From Flavobacteriales bacterium (GTDB lineage: Bacteria > Bacteroidota > Bacteroidia > CAIKAF01), in assembly GCA_026418175.1 (NCBI GenBank), contig JAOABX010000004.1, forward strand, positions 93,760-157,759: DNA of 64,000 nt. Reading direction: 5' to 3'. The translations under genes were made by a program, and so were the position numbers. Positions within the stretch are counted from its first letter, which is position 1. The number at the start of each line of letters is the position of its first letter. Under the pieces are notes generated by a model that had not been told where the DNA came from, searched no databases, and was given only the letters and a program-made list of their open reading frames with translations. Shown here piece after piece: positions 34,337 to 43,204 of this stretch.

Positions 34337-35220
34337 GGGTTTAGAATTTCTTTCAATTTCATTAATTCATCTACTTTATATTCATACCCCATGTTTTTAT
34401 AGGCAAACATCAAGTTGTTAAGCATTCTGATTAAAATTTCAATTGTTGAACATGGGATGTAATATTGTGGTTTTTTCTCAATGCCTAATTGCTGAAGGAA
34501 TGAATCAATTTCTCGTTTACTAAAAATACTTCCTTTGCTGAATGGATTAATATAAAACAATACTTTTTGATATTGTGGGGCAATAGGTAAACTTGCAATA
34601 TTTGATGTTTCAGCATCAGTATAAGCAAGTATAAAATGTTCAGGAAGATTTACACCATATATAGGTATTCTTAATGACTGAGCCACAATGATATAGACAA
34701 TACATAATGTTAACGGATTGCCTTTTCTGGTTTCAATTACCTGATTGATATAGTTATTTGGAGGAGAATGAAAATTAGCTTTATTGCTAGTAAAATTGTA
34801 AACGTCAAAAAGTATATGGTTAATTATTTTGGTTTTTTCTAAAGCTGTTTGGCTTTCATTCAATTCTATCCAAACGTCCTTTTTTATTTTTTCAATTGTT
34901 TTTCGAATCGGTTCTTCATTCAAATCAGGATATTGATATCTGGCTATTAGTAGGCATCCTTCAAGCAGGTCTTGTTCCTTTGACTGCTTCCATTGATTCA
35001 GTTTTATACATAATGTATCAAATTGAATCTTGTGTATTAATTCCTCAATGCGTTGTTGTAAAAGATGATTAAAAGAGCTTTCCCATGCTTCTTCAAGCAA
35101 TGGTATTGCTTCTTCTCCTACTGATAAAAGTTTATCACGCACATGCTGATAGACATCCTGATCGGTATCATCCAACAGGCTTATTAAGGCCTGAAATTCT
35201 TTTTCATTTAATTGTTCCAC
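34333..35220 (-). CDS. SirB1-like transglutaminase-family protein
   Basis: A 295-residue protein of the SirB1/transglutaminase-like family. The signature is NYINQVIETRKGNPLTLCIV (about 148-167) followed by YGVNLPEHFILAYTD, giving the family Cys and His region. Function is uncertain; family members are often regulatory or inactive. The N-terminal 110 residues are helical and may form HEAT-like turns (AIPLLEEAWESSFNHLLQQR). It is first of a two-gene unit with the T9SS protein. Confidence 0.78.
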   Translation of the reverse strand: MEQLNEKEFQALISLLDDTDQDVYQHVRDKLLSVGEEAIPLLEEAWESSFNHLLQQRIEELIHKIQFDTLCIKLNQWKQSKEQDLLEGCLLIARYQYPDLNEEPIRKTIEKIKKDVWIELNESQTALEKTKIINHILFDVYNFTSNKANFHSPPNNYINQVIETRKGNPLTLCIVYIIVAQSLRIPIYGVNLPEHFILAYTDAETSNIASLPIAPQYQKVLFYINPFSKGSIFSKREIDSFLQQLGIEKKPQYYIPCSTIEILIRMLNNLMFAYKNMGYEYKVDELMKLKEILNP

Positions 35221-35329
35221 TTTGCAAAAATACGTTTTTTATGCCATCTCACTTTATAATTTTCATCATCCATGACCAGGATAATTCAATTTATTTAGCT
35301 TTATTAGTGACAATTAAAAAATTTTTTAG

Positions 35330-35337
35330 TATTTTTG
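35330..35337 (+). promoter_or_regulatory. Predicted -7 element (TATTTTTG) upstream of the second ECF sigma gene
   Basis: Exact TAnnTTTG match, 104 bases before the ATG at 35441; this would give a leader of about 100 nucleotides that includes the inverted repeat at 35393-35446. The -33 side is weak. The remainder of 35221-35440 is AT-rich without other features. Confidence 0.45.
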
Positions 35338-35392
35338 AAACAATACATAGTTTATAATCGTAAAAACAATCAAAATTATTGCCTATAGAACC

Positions 35393-35446
35393 ACGCATAC
35401 GCTTTTTTTTACGTTCCAAACAATTTAAAAACCTCTGCGTATGCGT
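35393..35446. promoter_or_regulatory. 10-bp inverted repeat across the ECF sigma start
   Basis: ACGCATACGC (35393-35402) and GCGTATGCGT (35437-35446) are perfect inverted copies 34 bases apart, GC-rich in an AT-rich setting. The second arm contains the ATG at 35441. In RNA the arms could pair and hide that start; as DNA they could be an operator pair. Confidence 0.6.
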
Positions 35447-36034
35447 AAGCTCCAAATGAAAAACGACCATGAATTGGTAATGGATTACATTCATGGAAAT
35501 CAAGCTAGTTTTGATGAACTTTTATCTCGTCATCGCTCCAAGGTTTTCTCTTACATTTTGCTGATGGTAAAAGATCAGGATGCAGCTGAAGATATTTTTC
35601 AGGATACTTTTATTAAAGTAATTAAAACTTTAAAAACAGGAAAATATACTGAAGAAGGTAAATTCCTATCATGGGTAATGCGTATTGCTCATAATTTGGT
35701 GATAGATCATTTTCGCAGAACCAAACGAATGCCATCTGTTGAAAAAGGAGACGGAGAAGATTATGATGTCTTTGCTTTTATCAAAATTCCTGATTGCAGT
35801 CCGGAAGATAAGCTGATGAAGCAACAAACATACGATCGGTTACAAAAGTTAATTGAAAAACTACCCAAAGAACAAAAAGAAGTATTATATATGCGGCATT
35901 ATGCTGATATGAGTTTTCAGGAAATAGCTGATCAAACCCAAGTAAGCATAAATACAGCCTTAGGAAGAATGAGGTATGCTCTAATAAATCTTAGAAAATT
36001 AATGCATGAACACCAAATGCATTTAATGGATTAA
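35441..36034 (+). CDS. ECF-type RNA polymerase sigma factor
   Basis: A 197-residue sigma factor with regions 2 and 4: DELLSRHRSKVFSYILLMVK, DAAEDIFQDTFIKVI, WVMRIAHNLVIDHFRR, and LYMRHYADMSFQEIADQTQV / SINTALGRMRYALINLRK. A second in-frame ATG at 35456 (MKNDHELVMDY) gives the more usual family start and leaves the inverted-repeat arm untranslated; either start is possible. No anti-sigma gene follows: the next reading frame is a small basic ORF, then a terminator. It is distinct in sequence from the ECF factor at 3008. Confidence 0.92.
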   Translation: MRKLQMKNDHELVMDYIHGNQASFDELLSRHRSKVFSYILLMVKDQDAAEDIFQDTFIKVIKTLKTGKYTEEGKFLSWVMRIAHNLVIDHFRRTKRMPSVEKGDGEDYDVFAFIKIPDCSPEDKLMKQQTYDRLQKLIEKLPKEQKEVLYMRHYADMSFQEIADQTQVSINTALGRMRYALINLRKLMHEHQMHLMD

Positions 36035-36046
36035 TTGTATAAAAAA

Positions 36047-36265
36047 ATGGTTTTGCGAATACTAAAATTAAAAGGAAGACGTTTGATAGGCAAAACAGAA
36101 TTGCCTATGCAAAAAGTACTTACTCAGAACTCATTTTACACCACCAAACAACCACTTCGTACTTCGACTAAATTATATTCTATGTTGATTATTAAGGGGT
36201 ATGCTGCTGCCTTACAAGTTATTCCGCTTAGACAAATTTCCCCAATGGAGGTTGTATTAAATTAG
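36047..36265 (+). CDS. Small basic ORF, doubtful
   Basis: A possible 72-residue protein from ATG 36047 (MVLRILKLKGRRLIGKTELP), rich in Lys and Arg, 12 bases after the ECF sigma stop and ending just before a strong terminator. It matches no family I know. Its position on the ECF transcript is the only support; it could equally be untranslated 3' sequence. The longer reading from 36035 begins with TTG. The rest of the 420-bp stretch 36035-36454 holds the terminator and the glutamine synthetase promoter. Confidence 0.3.
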   Translation: MVLRILKLKGRRLIGKTELPMQKVLTQNSFYTTKQPLRTSTKLYSMLIIKGYAAALQVIPLRQISPMEVVLN

Positions 36266-36289
36266 GAGTTAGAGTTTTAAAATTTATTA

Positions 36290-36320
36290 GGGCACAAAAT
36301 TTTTTTTGTGCCCTTTTTTT
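36290..36320 (+). terminator. Terminator after the ECF sigma unit
   Basis: GGGCACAAAA (36290-36299) pairs with TTTTGTGCCC (36304-36313), TTTT loop, then seven T. Confidence 0.93.
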
Positions 36321-36407
36321 ATACTTAGTAATTTGAAAATTTGTCATTTGTTGATAAAATAGGGTTAAAATTTTACCTATTTTTTATATAAAACCATGTT
36401 TTCGGTT

Positions 36408-36415
36408 TAAATTTG
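36408..36415 (+). promoter_or_regulatory. Predicted -7 element (TAAATTTG) of the glutamine synthetase gene
   Basis: Exact TAnnTTTG match 39 bases before the start at 36455; T-rich -33 region at 36381-36385. Confidence 0.5.
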
Positions 36416-36454
36416 CCTCAAAATCTAAGGTAGATTAATAAAAAAATATCATTT

Positions 36455-38632
36455 ATGGCAATCCAAAGGTTCGAAGCACTCTCTGAAGTGGCAAAACGAG
36501 AATATAAGGTATATGAACGCCCCTCATCACGCATTACAGATTATTTTGGCGAAAATGTGTTCGGAGAGGAGCAAATGCGTTCTCATCTATCAACCGATGT
36601 TTATGAACGCTTAATGAATTGCATAAAGAAAGGAGAAAAAATAGATCATGATACAGCCGATGCAGTGGCTACTGCCCTTAAATCGTGGGCGATAGCAAAA
36701 GGTGCTACCCATTTTACTCATTGGTTCCATCCACTACGAGGAACAACGGCCGAAAAGCATGATTCATTCTTTGAACTTCGAAATGGTGTAGCTATTGAGC
36801 GATTTAAGGGGAGCGCACTTGTTCAACAGGAGCCAGATGCTTCATCATTTCCACATGGCGGAATTCGTTCTACCTTTGAAGCCAGGGGGTATACAGCCTG
36901 GGATCCTTCTTCGCCTGCCTTCATTTATGAAATAGCCAATGCCAAAACCTTGTGTATTCCTACTATTTTTGTTGCATATACCGGAGAAGCCCTAGACAAC
37001 AAAGCTCCTTTATTAAAAGCTATTCACGCCATTGACAAAGCTGCTACTGCGGTATGTCGACTTTTTGATAAAGATGTAACCAGTGTTACAGTATCATTAG
37101 GAGCAGAACAAGAGTATTTTTTGGTAGATAAGGCTTTGTATTTAGCCCGCCCGGATCTGGTGATGTGCGGACGTACGATTTTTGGGCATTCTCCATCACG
37201 TGGCCAACAATTAAGCGATCATTATTTCGGTTCTATACCACGCCGTGTAACCAATTTTATGCTCGAATTTGAAACGGAAGCCTTACGCTTAGGGATTCCT
37301 GTTCGTACCCGCCACAATGAAGTGGCACCAGGTCAGTTTGAAGTTGCGCCACAGTTTGAAGAAGTAAATTTGGCAGTTGATCATAATGTCTTATTAATGG
37401 ATATTATGGAGCGTGTGGCTGAAAAACATAATTTCAAGGTGCTTTTTCATGAAAAACCATTCAAAGGGATAAATGGTAGTGGTAAACATAATAACTGGGC
37501 GTTAGCTACCAATACAGGTCGAAATCTTTTGGCCCCTACAAGTAAAGCCAAAGAAAATCTTCAGTTTTTAACCTTTTTGGTTTGTACCATTAAAGCCGTT
37601 CATGATTATGCTGATGTGTTGCGAGCCAGCATTGCATCTGCCAGTAACGATTTGCGATTGGGAGGCCATGAAGCACCTCCGGCAATTATGTCTGTATTCC
37701 TTGGAGCACAACTAACTTCTGTAATTGAAGAGTTGGAAAAAAATGCTCATATTAAAGTAGATAAAGGCGAAAATGCCTATTTAAAGCTAGGAATTAGTAA
37801 AATTCCTGAAATTATTTTAGATAATACAGACCGTAACAGAACATCTCCTTTTGCATTTACCGGAAATAAATTTGAATTTAGGGCTGTTGGGTCTTCAGCC
37901 ATTTCTTCCGTACCGATGACTGTGTTGAATACTGCTGTTGCAGAAGTACTAACTCAATTTAAGCAGGATGTAGAACAAGAAATGGAAAAAGAAGAAAAGA
38001 AAGAAGTTGCTATTATTAATGTACTTCGTAAATACATTAAGCAAAGTAAAAATATATTGTTTGAAGGGGATAATTACAGTGGGGAGTGGGTGGAGGAAGC
38101 CAAAAAGCGTGGATTAAATAATTTCAAGACCACACCAGAGGCACTCGCTGTTTATCGTAAAAAAGAAGTTAAGCAGTTGTTTGTAAAGCATGGTGTATTT
38201 ACAGAAGTTGAATTGGATGCCAGAACGAATTTACTGCTGGATGAATATATTATGAAGATTCAAATTGAATCACGAGTGATTGGCGATTTGGCATTGAATC
38301 ATATTATTCCAACTGCAATAAAATATCAAAATAAATTGTTAGAAAATTGTAAAGGGCTAAAAGACGTAAAAGTAGATACTACCTATGTGGAAGGCTTGAT
38401 CAAAGAAATTTCAGAGCACATTAGCGAAATACATAAAATGGTGAATGAAATGACAGAAGAAAGAAAAATTGCTAATGCCATTGAAGATGAAGTTACCCGG
38501 GCAGATGGATATTGCTTTAAGGTGAAACCCTATTTTGAAAAAATTAGGTATCATGTAGATAAACTTGAGTTATTGGTAGATGATGAAGATTGGCCGTTGC
38601 CAAAATACCGGGAACTGTTGTTTCTAAAATAA
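36455..38632 (+). CDS. glnN: Type III glutamine synthetase
   Basis: A 725-residue GSIII enzyme, which makes glutamine from glutamate, ammonia and ATP; this class is typical of Bacteroidota and some cyanobacteria. Visible motifs include FTHWFHPLRGTTAEKHDSFF near the N-terminus, SLGAEQEYFLVDKALYLARP, RTRHNEVAPGQFEVAPQFEE and FKGINGSGKHNNWALATNTG (active-site metal and ammonia regions), and NRTSPFAFTGNKFEFRAVGS with the catalytic Arg/Glu. The length fits the class (about 720-730), far longer than GSI. It stands alone between two terminators. Confidence 0.96.
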   Translation: MAIQRFEALSEVAKREYKVYERPSSRITDYFGENVFGEEQMRSHLSTDVYERLMNCIKKGEKIDHDTADAVATALKSWAIAKGATHFTHWFHPLRGTTAEKHDSFFELRNGVAIERFKGSALVQQEPDASSFPHGGIRSTFEARGYTAWDPSSPAFIYEIANAKTLCIPTIFVAYTGEALDNKAPLLKAIHAIDKAATAVCRLFDKDVTSVTVSLGAEQEYFLVDKALYLARPDLVMCGRTIFGHSPSRGQQLSDHYFGSIPRRVTNFMLEFETEALRLGIPVRTRHNEVAPGQFEVAPQFEEVNLAVDHNVLLMDIMERVAEKHNFKVLFHEKPFKGINGSGKHNNWALATNTGRNLLAPTSKAKENLQFLTFLVCTIKAVHDYADVLRASIASASNDLRLGGHEAPPAIMSVFLGAQLTSVIEELEKNAHIKVDKGENAYLKLGISKIPEIILDNTDRNRTSPFAFTGNKFEFRAVGSSAISSVPMTVLNTAVAEVLTQFKQDVEQEMEKEEKKEVAIINVLRKYIKQSKNILFEGDNYSGEWVEEAKKRGLNNFKTTPEALAVYRKKEVKQLFVKHGVFTEVELDARTNLLLDEYIMKIQIESRVIGDLALNHIIPTAIKYQNKLLENCKGLKDVKVDTTYVEGLIKEISEHISEIHKMVNEMTEERKIANAIEDEVTRADGYCFKVKPYFEKIRYHVDKLELLVDDEDWPLPKYRELLFLK

Positions 38633-38639
38633 CATAGTT

Positions 38640-38665
38640 AGGCTGTCGAAAAAGGCAGCCTTTTT
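38640..38665 (+). terminator. Terminator after glnN
   Basis: AGGCTG (38640-38645) pairs with CAGCCT (38656-38661), then a T-run. Confidence 0.8.
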
Positions 38666-38779
38666 AATTTAATAACATTTTATGTTGGTAAGATTATTTT
38701 TTAAAAAATCTTTTACCTGATTTGCAACCATCATTTGGATAATTCAATCTTATTTATAAATTAACAAAAAATTTAAACT

Positions 38780-39955
38780 ATGAAAAGAGTAAGTCAATCA
38801 TTAGTAGTCTTACTAATTGCAGTATTGTTTGTTGGTTGTACCAGCGAGCAGAATCAATATAAAATGGGTTATATAAAAGGAAAAGTTTTTAACAGTAATG
38901 GTAATCGTTCCATAGGATCAGCCAAAGTGCAGATTGATGTAAATGGGGATGTCTTCTTAACCACAACAGATCATGAAGGGAATTTTCTGCTGCAAGCCCC
39001 TGTTGGTACACATGATTTAGTAATTTATACCGGAAAAGGGAATATTTTTCGTACTGTAATTTCGGTGAATATAGAAGAAGGTAAGACAACTGACATTCCT
39101 CCTTCAGCTACTAAATTGAATCAAGTAGCTAATTTGGCATATATTCCGGGATCATTTGATAAAATAGAAACAATTATTATTGATTCTCTTGGATATAGTG
39201 CTACCCAATTATCAATAGCAGATTTGGATAATTTATCTTACTTGCAAACGTTTGATGCAATATTCTTAAATTGTGGACATTATAGCCCGTTAGATAGTGC
39301 GAAATATGCAAATTTAGCCGCATATGCATATAGTGGTGGAAGTCTGTATGCTTCTGATTGGGCTGTAGCATATTTAACAGGTGATGGTTATTACAGGCCT
39401 GGAAATAATGTTGGAACTGTTAGATCGCATACAGCCGCTGACAACCCTGATAAGTCATGTAATGATGAATTGGGAGGTTTTATTTCACCTAATGATTTGT
39501 GTACTGAAAAAATCGGTTCTGTAGGATTAGTTTCTGGCGTTTCAATTGTTGATCCAAACATCCAAAACTTATTAAATTCTAATCAATTAGATATTGATTA
39601 TGATTTAGGAGGATGGGAAGTAATTCAAACAATAAATAACTGGCAAATCCTTCTCCAGGATAACACACATGGGTATGGTCCATTAGCTGCTCGTTATTTA
39701 TACTATAATCCTGCTAATTATATTCAAAACGGAAACTGGGTAACTATTTGTCATATTCCTCCAGGAAACCCAAGTAATCAGCATACTATTACAGTTTCAA
39801 TTAATGCTTTGCAAGCTCATCTAAATCATGGAGATTTTATTGGTCCTTGCCAGCAGGATGGAAATATATTATTTACCACGTTTCATAATCATCATCAGGG
39901 AAATCTTAGCCGCGATGTTTACAGCATTCTGGAGTACTTCATTTTGAGCCTTTGA
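38780..39955 (+). CDS. Lipoprotein with carboxypeptidase-regulatory-like and amidotransferase-like regions
   Basis: A 391-residue predicted lipoprotein; the leader ends LFVGC (Cys20). Residues about 30-105 look like a carboxypeptidase-regulatory beta-sandwich (GYIKGKVFNSNGNRSIGSAK, TTDHEGNFLLQAPVGTHDLV). Residues about 120-300 resemble class I amidotransferase/ThuA-like folds (DAIFLNCGHYSPLD, YAYSGGSLYASDWAVAYL), but no catalytic triad is evident. Residues 324-357 carry a CHIPPGNPSNQHTITVS ... HLNHGDFIGPC segment, a motif I know from various secreted proteins. Function unknown. It converges on the TPR gene across a shared terminator. Confidence 0.72.
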   Translation: MKRVSQSLVVLLIAVLFVGCTSEQNQYKMGYIKGKVFNSNGNRSIGSAKVQIDVNGDVFLTTTDHEGNFLLQAPVGTHDLVIYTGKGNIFRTVISVNIEEGKTTDIPPSATKLNQVANLAYIPGSFDKIETIIIDSLGYSATQLSIADLDNLSYLQTFDAIFLNCGHYSPLDSAKYANLAAYAYSGGSLYASDWAVAYLTGDGYYRPGNNVGTVRSHTAADNPDKSCNDELGGFISPNDLCTEKIGSVGLVSGVSIVDPNIQNLLNSNQLDIDYDLGGWEVIQTINNWQILLQDNTHGYGPLAARYLYYNPANYIQNGNWVTICHIPPGNPSNQHTITVSINALQAHLNHGDFIGPCQQDGNILFTTFHNHHQGNLSRDVYSILEYFILSL

Positions 39956-39970
39956 TCATAGGGATTTTTT

Positions 39971-40008
39971 AAGAAAGAAAGCCGGAGTTTTCTCCGGCTT
40001 TCTTTCTT
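39971..40008. terminator. Bidirectional terminator, 17-bp perfect stem
   Basis: Arms 39971-39987 and 39992-40008 are perfect inverted copies (core GCCGGAG/CTCCGGC) with a TTTT loop, T-rich on either strand, between two convergent genes. Confidence 0.93.
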
Positions 40009-40020
40009 AAATTTAATTGT

Positions 40021-41070
40021 TTATTTGTTTTTTATATTTGATAAACGTTTCTCGGCCATATCAAATACCCCATTATTCAGCTCTATAGCTTTTTCGTAAT
40101 CTTCACGTGCTTTGGGGTAGTTTTTTAATAATTCATAAGCATATCCGCGGTGATAAAAGGTATTTACAGCCTTGGGATTAGCAAGGGCTGATTTATCAAA
40201 CCATGGAATTGAAGCAGCAGGGTCATTTTTATAAAATAAAAATATATAGCCAATATTATGCAAGGCAGCAGCATTATTAGGTTCAATACTTAGTAAGTCA
40301 TTGTAAATTTTGATAGCATCATCCGGTTTACCGTTTTCTTGCAAATAATATGCAAGGCCATAGTGGGCTTCTATCATGTATGGATTAATACGAATTGCAT
40401 TGTTGTAAAATTGAATCGCTAAAGGGTTTCTTCTGGACGCATAAATGTTAGCCAATTGCATGTAAGCATCAAAATAATCTGGATCTTGTTCAATGGTAGT
40501 GTTAAAACTTGAAATAGCTAAATTGGTATCTCCCATTTCTTTAAAAGCCATGCCTTTAATAAAATAAACCTTTGCTCTGTAAGGATCCTGCTTTAATGCA
40601 ACATCCAAATATTTGAACATATTGACATAATCCCCCAGATAAAAGAGTAATTCACCCATTTTGATATTACCATCTATATTATTAGGATCCAGTTTCAGGG
40701 CTTTTTGAATTGAGTTTCGGGCATCCTCAACTTTGGCATCTGCATAATAGAAATCAGCTAACAGTAAATGATATTTGGCTTCGGAAGAATCCATATCAAT
40801 AGCCCGTATGATATCTTCCAAGCCTTTGTAAAGATTTTTTTGATTGTAATAAATTAAAGCTCTTTGGAATAGCAATTGTGGATTTTTAGGGTCTTCTTTT
40901 ATTTTTTCGGTTAAGATTTTTAGCTTTTGTTCCAAAGTGTCAACCGATTCCGAATAGGTTGTTTTTTCTTGTTTTTTTTTATTTCCACAACTGATATGCT
41001 CAATCAGGGTAATTGACACTAAACCATAAAAAAATAAAATATAAGGAAGCTTGAAGCGCTTGTTTTTCAT
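40021..41070 (-). CDS. TPR-repeat protein, probable lipoprotein
   Basis: From ATG 41070 (MKNKRFKLPYILFFYGLVSI) the protein has 349 residues: a hydrophobic leader with Cys in HISCG (possible but imperfect lipobox), a short charged coiled region, then about eight TPR units (about 65-345; PQLLFQRALIYYNQKNLYKG, AKVYFIKGMAFKEMGDTNLA, NAAALHNIGYIFLFYKNDPA). A longer frame to 41133 would put extra residues before the signal sequence. TPR proteins act as scaffolds; partner unknown. It lies downstream of recA on the same strand, 99 bases away. Confidence 0.82.
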   Translation of the reverse strand: MKNKRFKLPYILFFYGLVSITLIEHISCGNKKKQEKTTYSESVDTLEQKLKILTEKIKEDPKNPQLLFQRALIYYNQKNLYKGLEDIIRAIDMDSSEAKYHLLLADFYYADAKVEDARNSIQKALKLDPNNIDGNIKMGELLFYLGDYVNMFKYLDVALKQDPYRAKVYFIKGMAFKEMGDTNLAISSFNTTIEQDPDYFDAYMQLANIYASRRNPLAIQFYNNAIRINPYMIEAHYGLAYYLQENGKPDDAIKIYNDLLSIEPNNAAALHNIGYIFLFYKNDPAASIPWFDKSALANPKAVNTFYHRGYAYELLKNYPKAREDYEKAIELNNGVFDMAEKRLSNIKNK

Positions 41071-41169
41071 CTGTTGTAAATTGAGAATGATGAGACAATG
41101 CAAAATAATGAAAAAAGTCCCGTAGTTAAACATTTACGGGACCGACAAAATAAGCTGATTGTGGCAAAA

Positions 41170-42201
41170 TTATCCGGCACTGTTTGCAACCACTGCAGCT
41201 TTTATTTTATTTTCAAGCTCTTCACATAACTCGGGATTGTCTAAAAGTAATTGACGAACAGCATCGCGTCCCTGTCCTAATTTTGAATCTCCGTAGCTGT
41301 ACCACGATCCGCTCTTTTTAATAATATCCAGTTCAACACCCAAGTCGATTATTTCACCGGTCTTACTGATTCCTTCCCCGTACATGATATCAAACTCAGC
41401 AGTTTTGAATGGGGGAGCAAGTTTGTTTTTTACAACCTTTACTTTTACACGGTTACCGGTAACGTTTTCTCCTTCTTTTATTTGGCCTATCCGGCGAATA
41501 TCCAAACGAAGCGAGGCGTAAAATTTAAGTGCATTTCCACCAGTAGTAGTTTCAGGGTTTCCGTAAACAACCCCAATTTTATCACGAAGCTGGTTGATAA
41601 AAATACAACAACAGCCGGTTTTACTAATGGTGGCAGTAAGTTTACGAAGAGCCTGGCTCATTAATCGGGCTTGTAATCCCATTTTTGAATCGCCCATTTC
41701 TCCTTCAAGTTCACCTTTAGGCACTAAAGCGGCCACTGAGTCAATAATAATAATATCAATGGCACCGGAGCGAATCAGATTATCGGCAATTTCCAAAGCT
41801 TGCTCTCCATTGTCTGGTTGAGAAATGAGCAGGTTTTCAGTATCTACCCCTAACTTTTCAGCATAAAAACGATCGAAAGCATGTTCGGCATCAATAAATG
41901 CCGCTATACCTCCCTTGCGCTGAGCTTCAGCTATGGCATGCAATGTTAGCGTTGTCTTACCGGATGATTCTGGTCCGTAAATTTCAATAATACGTCCTTT
42001 GGGATATCCCCCTATTCCCAAACCCAAATCTAATGTAAGAGATCCTGAAGGAATTACATCAATTGTATCCACTGCGTTGTCTCCCAAACGCATAATGGTT
42101 CCTTTACCATATGTTTTTTCAATACGGTCAATGGTTAATTTAAGAGCCTGGAGTTTTTCTTTGGCTTCTTTACTAATTTCTTTTACCTCTTCTTTTGCCA
42201 T
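41170..42201 (-). CDS. recA: Recombinase A
   Basis: RecA forms ATP-dependent filaments for homologous recombination and SOS signalling. The 343-residue protein (start [14 protein letters not shown] at 42201; ATG 42219 adds six residues) has Walker [16 protein letters not shown], Walker B region [20 protein letters not shown], the loop L1/L2 region ([35 protein letters not shown]) and the C-terminal domain. No SOS-box search was possible. It lies downstream of bcp on the same strand. Confidence 0.98.
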   Translation of the reverse strand: MAKEEVKEISKEAKEKLQALKLTIDRIEKTYGKGTIMRLGDNAVDTIDVIPSGSLTLDLGLGIGGYPKGRIIEIYGPESSGKTTLTLHAIAEAQRKGGIAAFIDAEHAFDRFYAEKLGVDTENLLISQPDNGEQALEIADNLIRSGAIDIIIIDSVAALVPKGELEGEMGDSKMGLQARLMSQALRKLTATISKTGCCCIFINQLRDKIGVVYGNPETTTGGNALKFYASLRLDIRRIGQIKEGENVTGNRVKVKVVKNKLAPPFKTAEFDIMYGEGISKTGEIIDLGVELDIIKKSGSWYSYGDSKLGQGRDAVRQLLLDNPELCEELENKIKAAVVANSAG

Positions 42202-42300
42202 GATTTTTGTCAATTTCATCTACCCCCAATATAAATGAATCAAAGCCTATTTGCCAAGTTTTTTATCAAAAAAGATATTAACAGGCATTTATATTATTGA

Positions 42301-42321
42301 TAAACAATAAATTATTGTTTA
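42301..42321. repeat. AT-only palindrome at the end of bcp
   Basis: TAAACAATAA and TTATTGTTTA are perfect 10-bp arms with one base between them. It covers the bcp stop codon and lies about 80-100 bases before recA on the minus strand. It could be a weak transcript-end hairpin or a regulatory site for recA; nothing decides between these. Confidence 0.45.
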
Positions 42322-42776
42322 AGACTATCTAAAATTTGTTGAGTGTGATTTTTAGTGTCAACTTTTGTAAAAATTTTTATTATGACACCATTTTCATCAA
42401 TGACAAACGTATATCGGGCGGTTCCCATATATTTTCGTCCATACATACTTTTTTCTTGCCAAGTACCGTAAAGTTCATGTACTTTTTTATCAGTATCGGC
42501 AATCAAAATAAAGGGGAGTTCATATTTTGTTATAAATTTTTGATGTGATTTTTCAGAGTCTGTACTTACACCAATTACAACAAATCCCTGTTTTGTTAAC
42601 ATCTGGTAATTATCTCGCAGGTTGCAAGCTTCGGCAGTACAGCCGGGGGTATCATCTTTGGGATAAAAATATAAAATCACTTTTTTCCCTTTAAAAGAAG
42701 AAAGGGTTACTGGGTTCCCATGTTGGTCGTTAGCCGTAAAATTTGGTGCTATAGCACCTTCTGTTAGCTCTTTCAT
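42312..42776 (-). CDS. bcp: Thioredoxin-dependent thiol peroxidase (Bcp/PrxQ)
   Basis: A 154-residue peroxiredoxin that reduces peroxides with thioredoxin. The peroxidatic Cys is in YPKDDTPGCTAEACNLRDNY, and the second Cys five residues later (GCTAEAC) is the resolving Cys of the PrxQ type. It has normal length. It is followed on the same strand by recA. Confidence 0.96.
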   Translation of the reverse strand: MKELTEGAIAPNFTANDQHGNPVTLSSFKGKKVILYFYPKDDTPGCTAEACNLRDNYQMLTKQGFVVIGVSTDSEKSHQKFITKYELPFILIADTDKKVHELYGTWQEKSMYGRKYMGTARYTFVIDENGVIIKIFTKVDTKNHTQQILDSLKQ

Positions 42777-42826
42777 TTTGGAATTTGTTTATATTATAAA
42801 CAGTAATATAGTTAAAAAGTTAAAAA

Positions 42827-43198
42827 TTAAACAAAAAGTTCATGATCACGAATGACCATAAGTATGGCAGATTGCGGAATGATAATGTATTTTTCATCAT
42901 CCAATTCTATTTCCCATCCACTTTTTTGTAAATAAAGTGCCAAGTCGCCTTCTTTAACTTGTAATGGCAGATAGCGGGCTTCGTTGGAAGTATTTTTCCA
43001 ATTTTCAGATTCGTCGTATAAGCTTGGAATTGGATATCCTGGTCCTGTTTTAATGACATAGCCAGAAAGTACTTGTTCTTTTTCAACCACAGTGGGAGGG
43101 AGGTATAAACCGGAACTGGTTCTGTTGTTCAGTGTTTTAGGTTTTATCAACACACGGTCACCTACCATTACTACATTTTTAAGTATTGAATAGCTCAT
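42827..43198 (-). CDS. GroES-like co-chaperone family protein
   Basis: A 123-residue protein with the Cpn10 core (GDRVLIKPKTLNNRTSSGLY, LPPTVVEKEQVLSGYVIKTG, VKEGDLALYLQKSGWEIELD, KYIIIPQSAILMVI). It is longer than GroES (about 95 residues) because of an insert near residues 55-80, and it has no groEL next to it, so it is probably a divergent paralogue rather than the main GroES. It ends 6 bases after nth, on the same strand. Confidence 0.82.
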   Translation of the reverse strand: MSYSILKNVVMVGDRVLIKPKTLNNRTSSGLYLPPTVVEKEQVLSGYVIKTGPGYPIPSLYDESENWKNTSNEARYLPLQVKEGDLALYLQKSGWEIELDDEKYIIIPQSAILMVIRDHELFV

Positions 43199-43204
43199 TT
43201 TTAC

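Noticed and set aside
42827..43198. Main GroES of the cell
   Set aside because: Longer than GroES with an insert and no groEL beside it; kept as a GroES-like paralogue without symbol.
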